From JALOLV01 sp046295175 (lineage in GTDB: Bacteria > Bacteroidota > Bacteroidia > Cytophagales > Spirosomataceae): a stretch of DNA of 64,000 nt. This document shows, in pieces, positions 25,883 through 36,083 of this stretch. A program made the position numbers and the translations under genes. The stretch covers positions 124,001-188,000 of the forward strand of contig JBKBNY010000004.1 of the NCBI GenBank assembly GCA_046295175.1, in the 5' to 3' direction. The stretch's first letter is position 1. Every line of letters starts with the position of its first letter. The notes beneath the pieces were generated by a model. That model saw nothing but the letters and a program-made list of their open reading frames with translations, searched no databases and had not been told where the DNA came from.

Positions 25883-28351
25883 TTACCCATTTGCTAATTT
25901 CAAGCAATCTTCAAGAGTCAAGGTAGCAGGGTCAGTTCCTTTCGGAATCTTTACATTGCGTTTTCCTACTTGTATGTATGGGCCGTATTGGCCATTCAAT
26001 ACCTTAACTGTCGTATTTTCAGGGTATTCTCTGATAATCTTATTGCTTTCGGCTTGGCGTTTGGCATTGATAATTTCAATTACCCTTTCGAGCGTAACCG
26101 TCATTGGGTTATCGCTTCTATCGAGGTTATAATTTTTATCGGAGTGCTTGAGATACGGTCCAAACTTACCTTTGTTTGCCACCACTGGCGAACCTTCAAA
26201 AACACCCACCTCACGCGGTAAAGTACCTAACCTTTCGGCTTCTTGGATAATCTCAACGGCTCTTTCAAAAGTTATCTGATACGGGTCTTCGGTTTTTTGA
26301 GGGTTATAAAACTTCTCGTTGTATTTGATAAACGGACCGAATTTACCCAACCCTACCAATACTGGCATATCTTGGTAAAACCCAACCTCACGAGGAAGTT
26401 TTGGCATATCAAAAAGTGCCAAAGCATCTTCGAGCGAAATAGTTTCGACCAACTGCCCTTTCAAAAGTTTTGCATAAACTGGTTTTTCTTCGTCCTCTTT
26501 TTCACCTATCTGAATATAAGGGCCAAATTTACCCATCCTTGCCGAGACTTTTTTACCCGTTTTGGGGTCAATTCCCAACTCACGAGTTGTCGAACTCGAA
26601 GTAACCCGCACACCATCTAATTGCGAGATTTTTGGATGAAACTCCTTATAAAAATCCGCAATCATTTTGGTCCATGCCACTTTTCCCTCGGCAACTTCAT
26701 CAAATTCTTTCTCAACTTGAGCCGTAAAACCGTAATCAATCACATCATTGAAATTATCAACCAAAAAATCGTTGACAATCATTCCGATGTTTGTCGGGAA
26801 CAATTTTGCTTTTTCAGAACCATAGGTTTCTTTTCCAAGACGTTCCGAGATTGCATTATTTTTTAGGGAAAATTCCTTATAATTTCGTTCTTTTCCTTCA
26901 CGGTCTTCTTTAATAACGTAATTACGCTTGATAATTGTTGAAATCGTCGGAGCGTAAGTAGAAGGACGACCAATGCCCATTTCTTCGAGTTTCTTAACCA
27001 AACTTGCTTCGGTGTATCGAGCCGGTGGACGAGAAAAACGCTCGGTAGCCTTCATTTCAGAAAGGTTCAAGACCTGCCCAATACTCAACGGTGGCAACAT
27101 TCCTTTGCTTTCTTCGTCTTCATCATCGGTAGATTCGAGGTAAACCTTCAAAAATCCATCAAATTTGATTACTTCACCCGTTGCTACTAATTCTTCATGA
27201 GTGGTCGAGATTCCGATTGTTGCAATCGTTCTTTCAATCTCCGCTTCGGCCATTTGTGAAGCAATCGAACGCTTCCAAATCAACTCATAAAGTCGTTTTT
27301 CGTTTCTATCACCATCAACTGTCGAAGCCCCAAAATCAGTTGGACGGATGGCTTCGTGAGCCTCTTGAGCCGATTCTGATTTGGTTTTGTATTGACGAGT
27401 TTTTACATAGCGTTCGCCGTAAGCATTCTCAATTTGTGTTTTTGCCTTCTCGATTGCCTCTTGCGAAAGGTTCGTCGAGTCGGTACGCATATAGGTAATT
27501 TTTCCAGATTCATACAATTTTTGGGCAATTGTCATGGTCTGTAAAACCGAAAAACTCAATTTTCTTGATGCCTCTTGTTGCAAGGTTGAAGTCGTAAACG
27601 GAGCAGCAGGAGACTTTTTCACTGGTTTGGTCTCAAGATTTTTGATGGTAAAGATTGCTCCAACACATTTTTCGAGAAAAGTTCGGGCAGTACCTTCATT
27701 CTCAAAATTCTTCCCTAATTCGGCATTCAAAACTTTATTGCCATCAACCAAAAATTGAGCAACAACTTTAAACGAAGATTTTGAATCGTGGGCATCAATT
27801 TCTCTTTCACGCTCAACAATCACCCTTACAGCAACGGATTGTACTCTACCTGCCGAAAGGTTCTTTCTCTCTCCTACCCTAATCTTCTCCCACAAAACGG
27901 GCGAAAGTTCAAAACCCACCAACCTATCCAAAATACGGCGGGCTTGTTGGGCATTTACTAAGTCAATATCAATATTACGCGGACTCTTGATTGCATTCTG
28001 AATCGCATTTTTAGTAATTTCTCTAAAAACGATTCTCGGTGTGTTATCTTTGAGTCCTAAAGATTCTTTCAAATGCCACGAAATGGCTTCTCCCTCACGG
28101 TCGTCGTCGGTCGCTAACCAAACTGTTTCAGATTCCTTAGCCAGTTTTTTGAGTTCGTTAATCACTTTTGTCTTATCGGGCGATACTTCGTATTTCGGAG
28201 CAAAGTTGTTTTGAATGTCGATTCCAAGCTCTTTATCGGGTAAATCACGCACATGCCCAAAACTCGATTTTACAACAAAATCAGTTCCCAAATATCCTTC
28301 GATTGTTTTGGCTTTAGCGGGTGACTCTACTATTACAAGGTTTTTTGCCAT
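25883..28351 (-). CDS. topA: DNA topoisomerase I
   Basis: An 822-residue type IA topoisomerase that relaxes negative supercoils. The ATG at 28351 (AKNLVIVESPAKAKTIEGYLG) is preferred over one nine codons upstream because it gives the exact Toprim start. Seen are the Toprim acidic motif DDDREGEAISWH, the catalytic tyrosine region GKITYMRTDSTNLS, and the RPSTYAPTISTI block. Instead of cysteine zinc fingers, the C-terminus has four repeated modules each with a GKFGPY/GQYGPY-type motif (about 590-800), as is common in Bacteroidota. It is monocistronic as far as can be seen. Confidence 0.97.
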   Translation of the reverse strand: MAKNLVIVESPAKAKTIEGYLGTDFVVKSSFGHVRDLPDKELGIDIQNNFAPKYEVSPDKTKVINELKKLAKESETVWLATDDDREGEAISWHLKESLGLKDNTPRIVFREITKNAIQNAIKSPRNIDIDLVNAQQARRILDRLVGFELSPVLWEKIRVGERKNLSAGRVQSVAVRVIVEREREIDAHDSKSSFKVVAQFLVDGNKVLNAELGKNFENEGTARTFLEKCVGAIFTIKNLETKPVKKSPAAPFTTSTLQQEASRKLSFSVLQTMTIAQKLYESGKITYMRTDSTNLSQEAIEKAKTQIENAYGERYVKTRQYKTKSESAQEAHEAIRPTDFGASTVDGDRNEKRLYELIWKRSIASQMAEAEIERTIATIGISTTHEELVATGEVIKFDGFLKVYLESTDDEDEESKGMLPPLSIGQVLNLSEMKATERFSRPPARYTEASLVKKLEEMGIGRPSTYAPTISTIIKRNYVIKEDREGKERNYKEFSLKNNAISERLGKETYGSEKAKLFPTNIGMIVNDFLVDNFNDVIDYGFTAQVEKEFDEVAEGKVAWTKMIADFYKEFHPKISQLDGVRVTSSSTTRELGIDPKTGKKVSARMGKFGPYIQIGEKEDEEKPVYAKLLKGQLVETISLEDALALFDMPKLPREVGFYQDMPVLVGLGKFGPFIKYNEKFYNPQKTEDPYQITFERAVEIIQEAERLGTLPREVGVFEGSPVVANKGKFGPYLKHSDKNYNLDRSDNPMTVTLERVIEIINAKRQAESNKIIREYPENTTVKVLNGQYGPYIQVGKRNVKIPKGTDPATLTLEDCLKLANG

Positions 28352-28576
28352 ATAGTATGGTTTATAATTTTGGCTCAAATATAGCTAATAACACCAAAAA
28401 AATAAGTTTTTTTTTGGGTGTCTTCAAATATGAAGCAATTCTTCTTCACAAAAAAAGTACCACATTTGAATAGTATTGAAAAAAATGATATGTGTTTAAA
28501 TTATAAATGTCGTTTGGTATCTTGCAAGATAGACCTAACAAAACCAACCTTTTCTAAACTAAACTTTATCTCAACA

Positions 28577-29977
28577 ATGAAAAAACAAATCCTAAAATTA
28601 GCAACCTTTGTTGCTTTTGGAACAATTATCACTTCATGCGAAACAGAACAACTTCTCTCGACAAACCCAGAATCAACTTCAATCTCAAGCAGTACAAACA
28701 AAAGTCTTAGAACCTCTGGGTTAAGTTACGAACCAAATGAGATTCTAATAAAGTTCAAAAGTGGAGTCTCAAATGAAAAACAAGCAGAAATTTTAGGTAG
28801 AATTGGCGGTAAAGTAAAAGAAAAGATTCTCACGAAATTAATGGAAAAATTTGGTGATAATCAGGGAGTAGTACTGGCAAATATTCCAATGAATGCATTG
28901 GATGCTTTGTCGAGAGTAAAAAATCTTGACGAAGTCGAGTATGCTGAACCAAACTATATTTACACACATGATGCCGTTTCTAACGACACCTATTTCACAA
29001 ATGGTTCACTTTGGGGAATGTACGGCTCAACCACATCTCCAGCAAACCAATTCGGAAGTAATGCCGCAGTAGCATGGGCAGGAGGTAAAACAGGTTCAAA
29101 TACGGTTTACGTAGGAGTAATTGATGAAGGATACATGTTTAATCATGAAGATTTGGCAGCTAATGCTGGTAAAAACCCAGGTGAAATAGAAGGCAATGGT
29201 GTGGATGATGATAGAAATGGATTAATTGATGATGTTTACGGTTGGGATTTTGCCAATAATGATAGAACGGTATTTGATGGTGCAGATGATGACCACGGAA
29301 CTCACTGTGCAGGAACTATTGGTGCAGTTGGTGGAAACGGCAGAGGTGTAGCTGGTGTATGCTGGAATGTTAAATTACTTGGAGCAAAGTTTTTAGGACG
29401 TCGTGGAGGTACTACTGCCAATGCAATAAAAGCAGTCGATTATTTCACAGACCTAAAAATCAGACATAACCTAAATATTGTGTGTACGAGCAACTCTTGG
29501 GGTGGCGGCGGCTTCTCTCAAGCACTTCAAGATGCAATTGTAAGAGCTAACAATGCTGGAATATTATTTATTGCTGCCGCTGGTAACGCAAGTAGCAATA
29601 ACGATGCAACTGCAAACTATCCGTCAAACTATCCAGTTGCCAACGTAATTGCTGTTGCATCAATCACAAATACTGGTGCATTATCAAGTTTCTCTAATTT
29701 TGGAGCAACACAAGTAGATTTAGGAGCACCAGGTTCAGGAATTTGGTCAACTGTTCCAGTAAGTTCAAAAGGAAGTGTAGTTTCTGGTTATGCAAGTTAT
29801 AATGGAACATCGATGGCAACGCCTCATGTTTCGGGTGCAGCAGCTCTATATGCTTCAATAAACCCAGGTGCAACAGCTTCACAAATCAAAAACGCAATTT
29901 TATCTTCTGTTACACCTACTCCATCATTAAATGGTAGAACTGTAACGGGTGGTAGATTGAATGTAAGTTCATTCTAA
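28577..29977 (+). CDS. S8 subtilase lipoprotein (fervidolysin-like)
   Basis: A 466-residue protease from the ATG at 28577, which gives a lipoprotein signal (KLATFVAFGTIITSC); the frame is open upstream but those codons have no signal character. A prodomain (about 45-130, YEPNEILIKFKSGVSN) precedes the catalytic domain with Asp in VYVGVIDEGY (near 182), His in DDHGTHCAGTIG (near 242) and Ser in NGTSMATPHVSGAAAL (near 411). It is probably membrane-tethered and active in the periplasm or at the surface. No sorting tail is present, unlike the M4 protease downstream. A terminator follows. Confidence 0.92.
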   Translation: MKKQILKLATFVAFGTIITSCETEQLLSTNPESTSISSSTNKSLRTSGLSYEPNEILIKFKSGVSNEKQAEILGRIGGKVKEKILTKLMEKFGDNQGVVLANIPMNALDALSRVKNLDEVEYAEPNYIYTHDAVSNDTYFTNGSLWGMYGSTTSPANQFGSNAAVAWAGGKTGSNTVYVGVIDEGYMFNHEDLAANAGKNPGEIEGNGVDDDRNGLIDDVYGWDFANNDRTVFDGADDDHGTHCAGTIGAVGGNGRGVAGVCWNVKLLGAKFLGRRGGTTANAIKAVDYFTDLKIRHNLNIVCTSNSWGGGGFSQALQDAIVRANNAGILFIAAAGNASSNNDATANYPSNYPVANVIAVASITNTGALSSFSNFGATQVDLGAPGSGIWSTVPVSSKGSVVSGYASYNGTSMATPHVSGAAALYASINPGATASQIKNAILSSVTPTPSLNGRTVTGGRLNVSSF

Positions 29978-30006
29978 AATTATATAGTCAAATAAAAGTT
30001 ATTTAC

Positions 30007-30034
30007 AAAAGAGCCGCATTTTGCGGCTCTTTTT
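30007..30034 (+). terminator. Terminator after subtilase gene
   Basis: An 8-bp GC-rich stem (30011-30018 with 30022-30029) extended by A-T pairs, then five T residues. Confidence 0.88.
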
Positions 30035-30141
30035 GCTATTATGTATCCTTTTAATAATTTCCGAAAAATAACTATCATCTATTATTGTTTTTTCAAATAC
30101 AAATCAAGAACTTTCCGATACTAACATCTAAACTTTACTTT

Positions 30142-32388
30142 ATGAGAAAATCTCTACTACCTTTTCTCGTAGCTGGGCTAACATTTAGTTTCAGCTATGC
30201 TCAAAACGACATCAAAAAAACTGAAAAACATTCAGAAAACGACACTCCTACCTTTATCGAGTTTAACAAAGGTAAAAAGTTTGCAATTAATGCCCGCGAA
30301 GCAATCAAAGAAGCATTAAAGTGTGGTTCATCAGATGATTTCCGTCTTGAAAAAGAAGAAGCCGACGAGCTTGGCTTTACGCATGCAAAATACCGACAAT
30401 ACTACAAAGGTATCAAGGTCGAGCATGGCGTTTACATCTCTCACGAACGTGGAGGTATGATTGAATCTCTCAGCGGCGATTACAAAAAAGGTGATGATTC
30501 ACGAAAAACAAAAGCCGATTTGAAAGAAGAAGACGCATTGGCGGTTGCTATGAAGTTTTCGGGCGGAACGGAATTTATGTGGCAAACAGAGGATGCCGAG
30601 TCTTATTACGCCAAATACAAAGGGAAAAACCAACCTGAAGGCGAACTGGTTTGGGTCGAAAATCTTAAAAGTGATAGAAAAGAAGACCGTACAGTCCTAC
30701 GTTTAGCTTACAAATTCGACATTTATACAACAGCACCTACTGAAAAAAGGGACTATATTTATGTTGATGCCAATGATGGAAGCATACTTCATGTTCAGCC
30801 TCGTATTTACCATGCAAACGCACCTGCAACATTTGCAACGAGATATTCTGGCACTCAGGCAGCTACAACCGATAGTTTCAATGGCTCATACAGATTGAGA
30901 AATACTACCTCAACAAACTCGGTTGTTCAAACACTGAATTTAAGAAACAGAACACGTTATACGCAAGCTGTATCATTTACCGATGCCAATAACCAATGGA
31001 CTGAGTATAACAACACAGCCAAAGACAATTCGGCATTGGATGCCCACTTGGGAGCTAACAACACATTTAATTATTTTAAGAATGTTCATAACAGAAATAG
31101 TTACAACAATGCAGGTGCAATCTTGACGAGTTACGTACATTATTCTACAAACTATGTAAATGCCTTCTGGAATGGCTCGGTTATGACATACGGTGATGGT
31201 GATGGTACTAACTTCGACCCTTTGACTTCGCAAGACGTATGTTCGCATGAGTTAGGACATGCAGTTTGCGAATACAGTGCAAATCTTGTTTACCAAAAAG
31301 AATCTGGAGCCTTAAACGAAGCTCTTAGTGATATTTGGGGAGCATGTGTTGAATATTATTATTTCCCGACAAAAAGTACTTGGTTGATGGGTGAAGATTT
31401 CGACAAAAATGCAAGTAATGGACTTGGATTCAGAAGTATGTCGAATCCAAATCAGTTCTCTGACCCTGATACTTATGGCGGAACTTACTGGCTAAATCCA
31501 AATTGTACTCCTGCTCAAAGCAATGATTATTGTGGAGTTCACACCAATAGTGGCGTATTGAATTACTTCTTTTATCTTTTAGTTAATGGTGGAAGCGGCA
31601 CAAATGACGTTGGAAATGCCTTTAATGTAACTGGAATCGGCATTACTGACGCAGCAAAAATCATGTATCGTATGGAAACCGTTTACATGACCTCGACTAC
31701 AAATTATGCAGGTGCCAGAACTGGAGCAATTCAGGCTGCAACTGATTTATTTGGAGCGGGCTCTCAGCAAGTAATCTCAACAACAAATGCTTTTTATGCC
31801 GTGAATGTGGGTGCGGCATTCCCAAGTGCAAGAATGGCATCATTGGCAGAGCCGACAAATCTTGAAAGTTTTGACGTCAGTGAAGATACTTTCTCAGCAA
31901 CTTGGAAAGGTGTAAATGGTGCAGATGAATACGATGTTGAGCTTTGGGACGGAGCAGATTGGCAAATTTACGCCACAACAAAATCGACTTTGATTAAGGT
32001 TGAAGGTTTAGAAAAAGGTCAACAAATGGCATGGAGAGTGATTGCTAAAGATATTAAAGGAAACTCATCCGATAGTAAATCATCATTGGTAAACCTTTCT
32101 ACAAATAAAGATGAAGGAATCGCTTCGATGAAGTTTTATCCAAACCCAAGTAAGGAGATTGTTCAGTTATCTTACAAATCGACTAAGGAGGCAAATCTTA
32201 TAGTTCAAATTACAGATTTGGCTGGTCGAACCTACATTCAGAACGTAAGCAAAGTAAGTACTGGAGAAAATCAATTGGAATACAATATTCAAAACTTATC
32301 TAAAGGACAATACATTCTCAAAGTTTTGGATAATAGCGATGTAACTAAACCTAAGCAATTCACTAAGGCATTGGTTATCGAAGATTAA
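30142..32388 (+). CDS. M4 thermolysin-like metalloprotease with T9SS tail
   Basis: A 748-residue secreted zinc endopeptidase from the ATG at 30142 (RKSLLPFLVAGLTFSFSYAQ signal). An FTP/PepSY-like propeptide (about 25-220) is followed by the catalytic part with HELGH in SQDVCSHELGHAV (near 370), the third zinc ligand in GALNEALSD, and the transition-state His in CGVHTNSGVLNYFFY. A fibronectin-III-like segment (about 570-650, SATWKGVNGADEYDVELWD) links to a C-terminal type A sorting tail starting at KFYPNPSKEIV. The enzyme is likely secreted by the type IX system and released or surface-bound for protein degradation. It is a single-gene unit with a strong terminator. Confidence 0.94.
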   Translation: MRKSLLPFLVAGLTFSFSYAQNDIKKTEKHSENDTPTFIEFNKGKKFAINAREAIKEALKCGSSDDFRLEKEEADELGFTHAKYRQYYKGIKVEHGVYISHERGGMIESLSGDYKKGDDSRKTKADLKEEDALAVAMKFSGGTEFMWQTEDAESYYAKYKGKNQPEGELVWVENLKSDRKEDRTVLRLAYKFDIYTTAPTEKRDYIYVDANDGSILHVQPRIYHANAPATFATRYSGTQAATTDSFNGSYRLRNTTSTNSVVQTLNLRNRTRYTQAVSFTDANNQWTEYNNTAKDNSALDAHLGANNTFNYFKNVHNRNSYNNAGAILTSYVHYSTNYVNAFWNGSVMTYGDGDGTNFDPLTSQDVCSHELGHAVCEYSANLVYQKESGALNEALSDIWGACVEYYYFPTKSTWLMGEDFDKNASNGLGFRSMSNPNQFSDPDTYGGTYWLNPNCTPAQSNDYCGVHTNSGVLNYFFYLLVNGGSGTNDVGNAFNVTGIGITDAAKIMYRMETVYMTSTTNYAGARTGAIQAATDLFGAGSQQVISTTNAFYAVNVGAAFPSARMASLAEPTNLESFDVSEDTFSATWKGVNGADEYDVELWDGADWQIYATTKSTLIKVEGLEKGQQMAWRVIAKDIKGNSSDSKSSLVNLSTNKDEGIASMKFYPNPSKEIVQLSYKSTKEANLIVQITDLAGRTYIQNVSKVSTGENQLEYNIQNLSKGQYILKVLDNSDVTKPKQFTKALVIED

Positions 32389-32412
32389 ACCAAAATAATG
32401 TTTGATAATTTG

Positions 32413-32445
32413 TAAGCTCATCCAGACTGGATGAGCTTATTTTTT
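32413..32445 (+). terminator. Terminator after M4 protease
   Basis: A perfect 12-bp stem (32413-32424 with 32428-32439), 3-nt loop, then six T residues. Confidence 0.9.
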
Positions 32446-32519
32446 GGATTTGATGAAATAATAGCTAAAAACTATACCTTTTTTGCAAAATTTAGAAAAT
32501 TCCTGTTTTAATTTGGGCG

Positions 32520-32527
32520 TAGTTTTG
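32520..32527 (+). promoter_or_regulatory. -7 element for aconitase
   Basis: TAGTTTTG matches TAnnTTTG 78 nt before the aconitase start. No TTG is seen at the ideal -33 position. Confidence 0.4.
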
Positions 32528-32605
32528 TAGTTTTGGAGATTCTTTCGATTCGGAAGTAATTGACATCCCATTTCACATTTATAAAATTCAAATCAACAAT
32601 AAAAA

Positions 32606-34870
32606 ATGGCAGTATTTGACTTAGATATGATTAAGCAGGTCTATGCTCGTATGCCAGAACGAGTAGAGGCAGCACGCAAATTATTGGGTCGCCCAATGAC
32701 ACTTTCTGAAAAAATCTTGTATTCGCACCTTTGGGAAGGTACGGCTACGAGTGCTAAAGAGCGTGGTAAAGATTATGTAGATTTTGCACCTGACCGTGTA
32801 GCAATGCAAGATGCAACTGCACAGATGGCTTTGTTGCAATTTATGACAACGGGTCGTCCGAAGGTTGCGGTTCCTTCTACAGTTCACTGTGACCACCTCA
32901 TTCAGGCAAAAGTAGGTGCTGCTGAGGACTTAAAAGTTGCCAACGAAAAAAACAAAGAAGTTTACGATTTCCTTTCTTCTGTTTCTAATAAATATGGTAT
33001 TGGTTTCTGGAAAGCTGGTGCGGGTATTATTCACCAAGTAGTTATCGAAAACTACGCTTTTCCGGGTGGAATGATGATTGGAACCGACTCTCACACACCA
33101 AATGCAGGTGGTTTGGGTATGGTTGCGATTGGTGTTGGTGGTGCCGATGCATGCGACGTAATGTCGGGCTTGGCATGGGAACTTAAAATGCCAAAATTAA
33201 TCGGTGTTAAATTAACTGGAAAACTAAAAGGATGGGCTTCTGCAAAAGACGTTATCTTGAAAGTTGCTGGTTTATTAACCGTAAAAGGTGGTACTGGTTA
33301 CATTGTAGAATACTTTGGTAAAGGAGCAGATAGCCTTTCGGCAACTGGTAAAGGTACAATCTGTAACATGGGTGCTGAAATCGGTGCAACGACTTCATTG
33401 TTTGGATATGACCGTAAAATGGCGGCTTACTTGAAATCAACGGGTCGTGCAAGAGTAGCCTCTTTGGCAAATGGCATCAAAGATTACCTTCGCCCAGACC
33501 AAGAGTGTATTGATAATCCAGAAGCATATTACGACCAAGTAATCGAAATCAACCTTTCGAGACTTGAGCCACATATCAATGGTCCGTTCACTCCAGATTT
33601 GGCATGGCCACTTTCTAAATTTGCCAAAGCAGTTAAGAAAAACAAATGGCCTGAGAAATTGGATGTAGGCTTGATTGGTTCATGTACAAACTCATCTTAC
33701 GAAGATATGACCCGTGCGGCATCGATTGCAGCTCAAGCAGCAGCAAAAGGTGTAACAGCAAAAGCAGAATTCACAATCACACCAGGCTCAGAGCAAGTAC
33801 GTTATACAGCTGAGCGTGATGGAATTTTAGAAACTTTTGGTAAAATTGGCGGTGTGGTATTGGCAAATGCTTGTGGACCATGTATTGGTCAATGGGCAAG
33901 ACACGGAGCTGAAAAAGGTGAGAAAAACTCAATCATCACCTCGTTCAACCGTAACTTTGCGAAACGTGCTGATGGTAACCCAAATACTCACGCATTCGTT
34001 GCCTCTCCAGAAATCGTAACAGCTTTTGCGATTGCAGGTAGCCTAACGTTTAACCCAGCAAAAGATACACTTACAAACGATAAAGGAGAGCAAGTAAAAC
34101 TCGAACAACCACTTGGTGTAGAATTGCCTCCAATGGGTTTTGACGTGAAAGATGCTGGTTTCCAAAAACCTAAAAAAGATGGTAGCAAAGTAAAAGTTGC
34201 TGTTAGTCCAAAATCTGACCGTCTTCAATTGCTCGAACCATTCAAAGCTTGGGAAGGAACAGATTTAACTGGTTTGAAACTTTTAATCAAAGCTAAAGGT
34301 AAGTGTACAACTGACCATATTTCGATGGCTGGCCCTTGGTTGAAATACCGTGGACACTTGGACAATATCTCAAATAACCTTTTGATTGGAGCTATCAACT
34401 TCGCAAACGGTCAAGCAAATAGCGTTAAAAACCAACTAACTGGTCAATACGGTGAAGTTCCTGCAACTCAACGTGCATACAAAGCAGCAGGAATCGGTTC
34501 TATCGTTGTTGGTGATGAAAACTACGGTGAAGGTTCATCGCGTGAGCATGCCGCAATGGAACCACGCCACTTGGGTGTTCGTGCAATTGTCGTTAAGTCA
34601 TTTGCACGTATCCACGAAACAAACCTTAAAAAACAAGGTATGTTGGCGTTGACTTTTGCAAATCCTGCTGATTATGATTTGATTAAAGAAGATGATACAT
34701 TCGATATTATCGGATTAACATCTTTTGCCGAAGGTAAACAACTTACTTTGGTTGCCAACCATAAAGATGGCTCAAAAGATTCTATCCAATTGAATCATAC
34801 ATATAACTCAGCACAAATCGAGTGGTTTAAGGCAGGTTCTGCTCTCAACTTGATTGCGAAAGAGGTATAA
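32606..34870 (+). CDS. acn: Aconitate hydratase (mitochondrial-like type)
   Basis: A 754-residue [4Fe-4S] enzyme of the citric acid cycle, interconverting citrate and isocitrate. Cluster ligands are seen in GSCTNSSYEDM and in ANACGPCIGQW (CxxC). Substrate-binding blocks include GTDSHTPNAGGLGM and, in the C-terminal swivelling domain, GEGSSREHAAMEPRHLG. Size and sequence style match the eukaryote-mitochondrial/Bacteroidota aconitase rather than the longer AcnA or AcnB of E. coli. It is monocistronic with its own promoter motif and terminator. Confidence 0.97.
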   Translation: MAVFDLDMIKQVYARMPERVEAARKLLGRPMTLSEKILYSHLWEGTATSAKERGKDYVDFAPDRVAMQDATAQMALLQFMTTGRPKVAVPSTVHCDHLIQAKVGAAEDLKVANEKNKEVYDFLSSVSNKYGIGFWKAGAGIIHQVVIENYAFPGGMMIGTDSHTPNAGGLGMVAIGVGGADACDVMSGLAWELKMPKLIGVKLTGKLKGWASAKDVILKVAGLLTVKGGTGYIVEYFGKGADSLSATGKGTICNMGAEIGATTSLFGYDRKMAAYLKSTGRARVASLANGIKDYLRPDQECIDNPEAYYDQVIEINLSRLEPHINGPFTPDLAWPLSKFAKAVKKNKWPEKLDVGLIGSCTNSSYEDMTRAASIAAQAAAKGVTAKAEFTITPGSEQVRYTAERDGILETFGKIGGVVLANACGPCIGQWARHGAEKGEKNSIITSFNRNFAKRADGNPNTHAFVASPEIVTAFAIAGSLTFNPAKDTLTNDKGEQVKLEQPLGVELPPMGFDVKDAGFQKPKKDGSKVKVAVSPKSDRLQLLEPFKAWEGTDLTGLKLLIKAKGKCTTDHISMAGPWLKYRGHLDNISNNLLIGAINFANGQANSVKNQLTGQYGEVPATQRAYKAAGIGSIVVGDENYGEGSSREHAAMEPRHLGVRAIVVKSFARIHETNLKKQGMLALTFANPADYDLIKEDDTFDIIGLTSFAEGKQLTLVANHKDGSKDSIQLNHTYNSAQIEWFKAGSALNLIAKEV

Positions 34871-34898
34871 TTCAAAAATTGTAATTTGCAAAAATTGA

Positions 34899-34936
34899 AA
34901 AGCGGTCTGAGGATTCTCAGACCGCTTTATTTATTA
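34899..34936 (+). terminator. Terminator after aconitase
   Basis: A 13-bp perfect stem (34899-34911 with 34916-34928) with a 4-nt loop and a short T/A-rich tail. Confidence 0.85.
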
Positions 34937-34983
34937 TTGAAAGACCGTTCAGTAAATTTTGGAATAGATAATCAACCAAACAA

Positions 34984-35014
34984 TTGCTGATTGAAAAGTA
35001 CAACACTACATTTA
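34984..35014 (+). promoter_or_regulatory. Promoter of the small lipoprotein gene
   Basis: TTG (34984-34986), 20 nt spacer, then TACATTTA (35007-35014), one base off the TAnnTTTG consensus; transcription would start about 25 nt before the ATG. Confidence 0.5.
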
Positions 35015-35044
35015 GTTTTTTATAATTAACAACTCAAATGTACC

Positions 35045-35311
35045 ATGAAAAAACTAACTGTTGCCGTCCTAATTGCTTCTTTTGTATTTAACGCGTGTAA
35101 GAAAGAAGAGACTGTTTCTGTGAGTAATTGCGAAGCTTCGTCGAAGCAATTTACCGATGCCGCCAATGCTTGGATTTCTGATTTCAATAACAAAACCAAG
35201 TGCCAAGCTTATATTGATGCTGCAAAGAAATTGATAAATACTTGTCCGACTATTTCAGCGGCCGATAAAAAGGCGGCAAATGATGCAATCAGTCAAACAA
35301 AGTGCGACTAA
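35045..35311 (+). CDS. Small cysteine-containing lipoprotein, unknown function
   Basis: An 88-residue protein with a clear lipoprotein signal (KLTVAVLIASFVFNAC). The mature part is about 70 residues, helical in character (SKQFTDAANAWISDFNN, AAKKLINT), and holds four further cysteines spaced as in SNC, KTKC, INTC and the C-terminal TKCD, which could make two disulphides in the periplasm. It has a good promoter and stands alone, convergent with infC. No family was recognised. Confidence 0.75.
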   Translation: MKKLTVAVLIASFVFNACKKEETVSVSNCEASSKQFTDAANAWISDFNNKTKCQAYIDAAKKLINTCPTISAADKKAANDAISQTKCD

Positions 35312-35430
35312 AAGATTCATTATTGATTGATAATCAAGATATTATAATTTGTCTGATTCGAAAAAAATCAGCGATTATGTGAGTCATTTAATCTGTGGTT
35401 CAGTTTATAAGAGTCAGTTAAAAACAGCCA

Positions 35431-35458
35431 AAATAAAAAAGCCCCTCATAAGGGGCTT
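35431..35458 (-). terminator. Terminator of the thrS-infC unit
   Basis: An 8-bp stem (35439-35446 with 35451-35458, loop CATA) just after the infC stop; on the minus strand it is followed by six T residues, A and more T, so it terminates infC. It may also serve the convergent lipoprotein gene. Confidence 0.88.
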
Positions 35459-35463
35459 AAATT

Positions 35464-36024
35464 TTATTTCTTGGGCTTCGGATTGATAAATACCGATAAC
35501 CTTTTACCTTCGAGTTTCAATTCAGATTCTGGCTTGCCATATTCTTCCAAATCTTTGATGAATTTATTTAGCAATTCAAAACCTTGATTTTTAAATACAA
35601 TCTGACGACCAACAAACTGTACAAATGCTTTAACTTTTGCGTTATCTTTCAAAAAGTTTTGAGCATGTTTTAGTTTAAAGTTATAATCGTGTTCATCAGT
35701 TTGTGGGCCGAAACGAATCTCCTTTACTACTGTTTTAGCAGCATTTTGTTTCATTTCTTTCTTTTTCTTCTTCTGCTCGTACTTGAATTTTGAGTAGTCA
35801 ACAACTCGACAAACAGGAGGATTAGCGGTTGGTACAATCTCTACCAAGTCTAAGCCAAGTTCTTCGGCCATCGCAAGGGCTTTTGAAGTCTCAAAAATAC
35901 CTTGCTCTACGTTTTCGCCAACAAGGCGAACTTGCGGCACACGAATTCTACCGTTGATACGGTGTTCGTCTTCTTGTTGTCTCGGATTCCTAAAATTTTT
36001 GTTGAAAGGAGGTTTGTTATTCAT
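35464..36024 (-). CDS. infC: Translation initiation factor IF-3
   Basis: A 186-residue IF-3 that blocks subunit joining and checks start-codon pairing. The N-terminal domain has INGRIRVPQVRLVGENVEQ and VVDYSKFKYEQKKKKKEMKQ linker; the C-terminal domain has KEIRFGPQTDEHDYNFKLKHAQNFL. The start is an ordinary ATG, not the rare AUU of enterobacterial infC, so the classic start-codon autoregulation is not evident. It follows thrS after 170 nt that contain a large inverted repeat. Unlike the usual thrS-infC-rpmI-rplT order, a terminator follows directly and L35/L20 genes are absent. Confidence 0.96.
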   Translation of the reverse strand: MNNKPPFNKNFRNPRQQEDEHRINGRIRVPQVRLVGENVEQGIFETSKALAMAEELGLDLVEIVPTANPPVCRVVDYSKFKYEQKKKKKEMKQNAAKTVVKEIRFGPQTDEHDYNFKLKHAQNFLKDNAKVKAFVQFVGRQIVFKNQGFELLNKFIKDLEEYGKPESELKLEGKRLSVFINPKPKK

Positions 36025-36083
36025 TAAAAAATGTTTACGATTTCTATTTTACTTTGGTTCTAACAAAAGTTAGAATAAAAATA

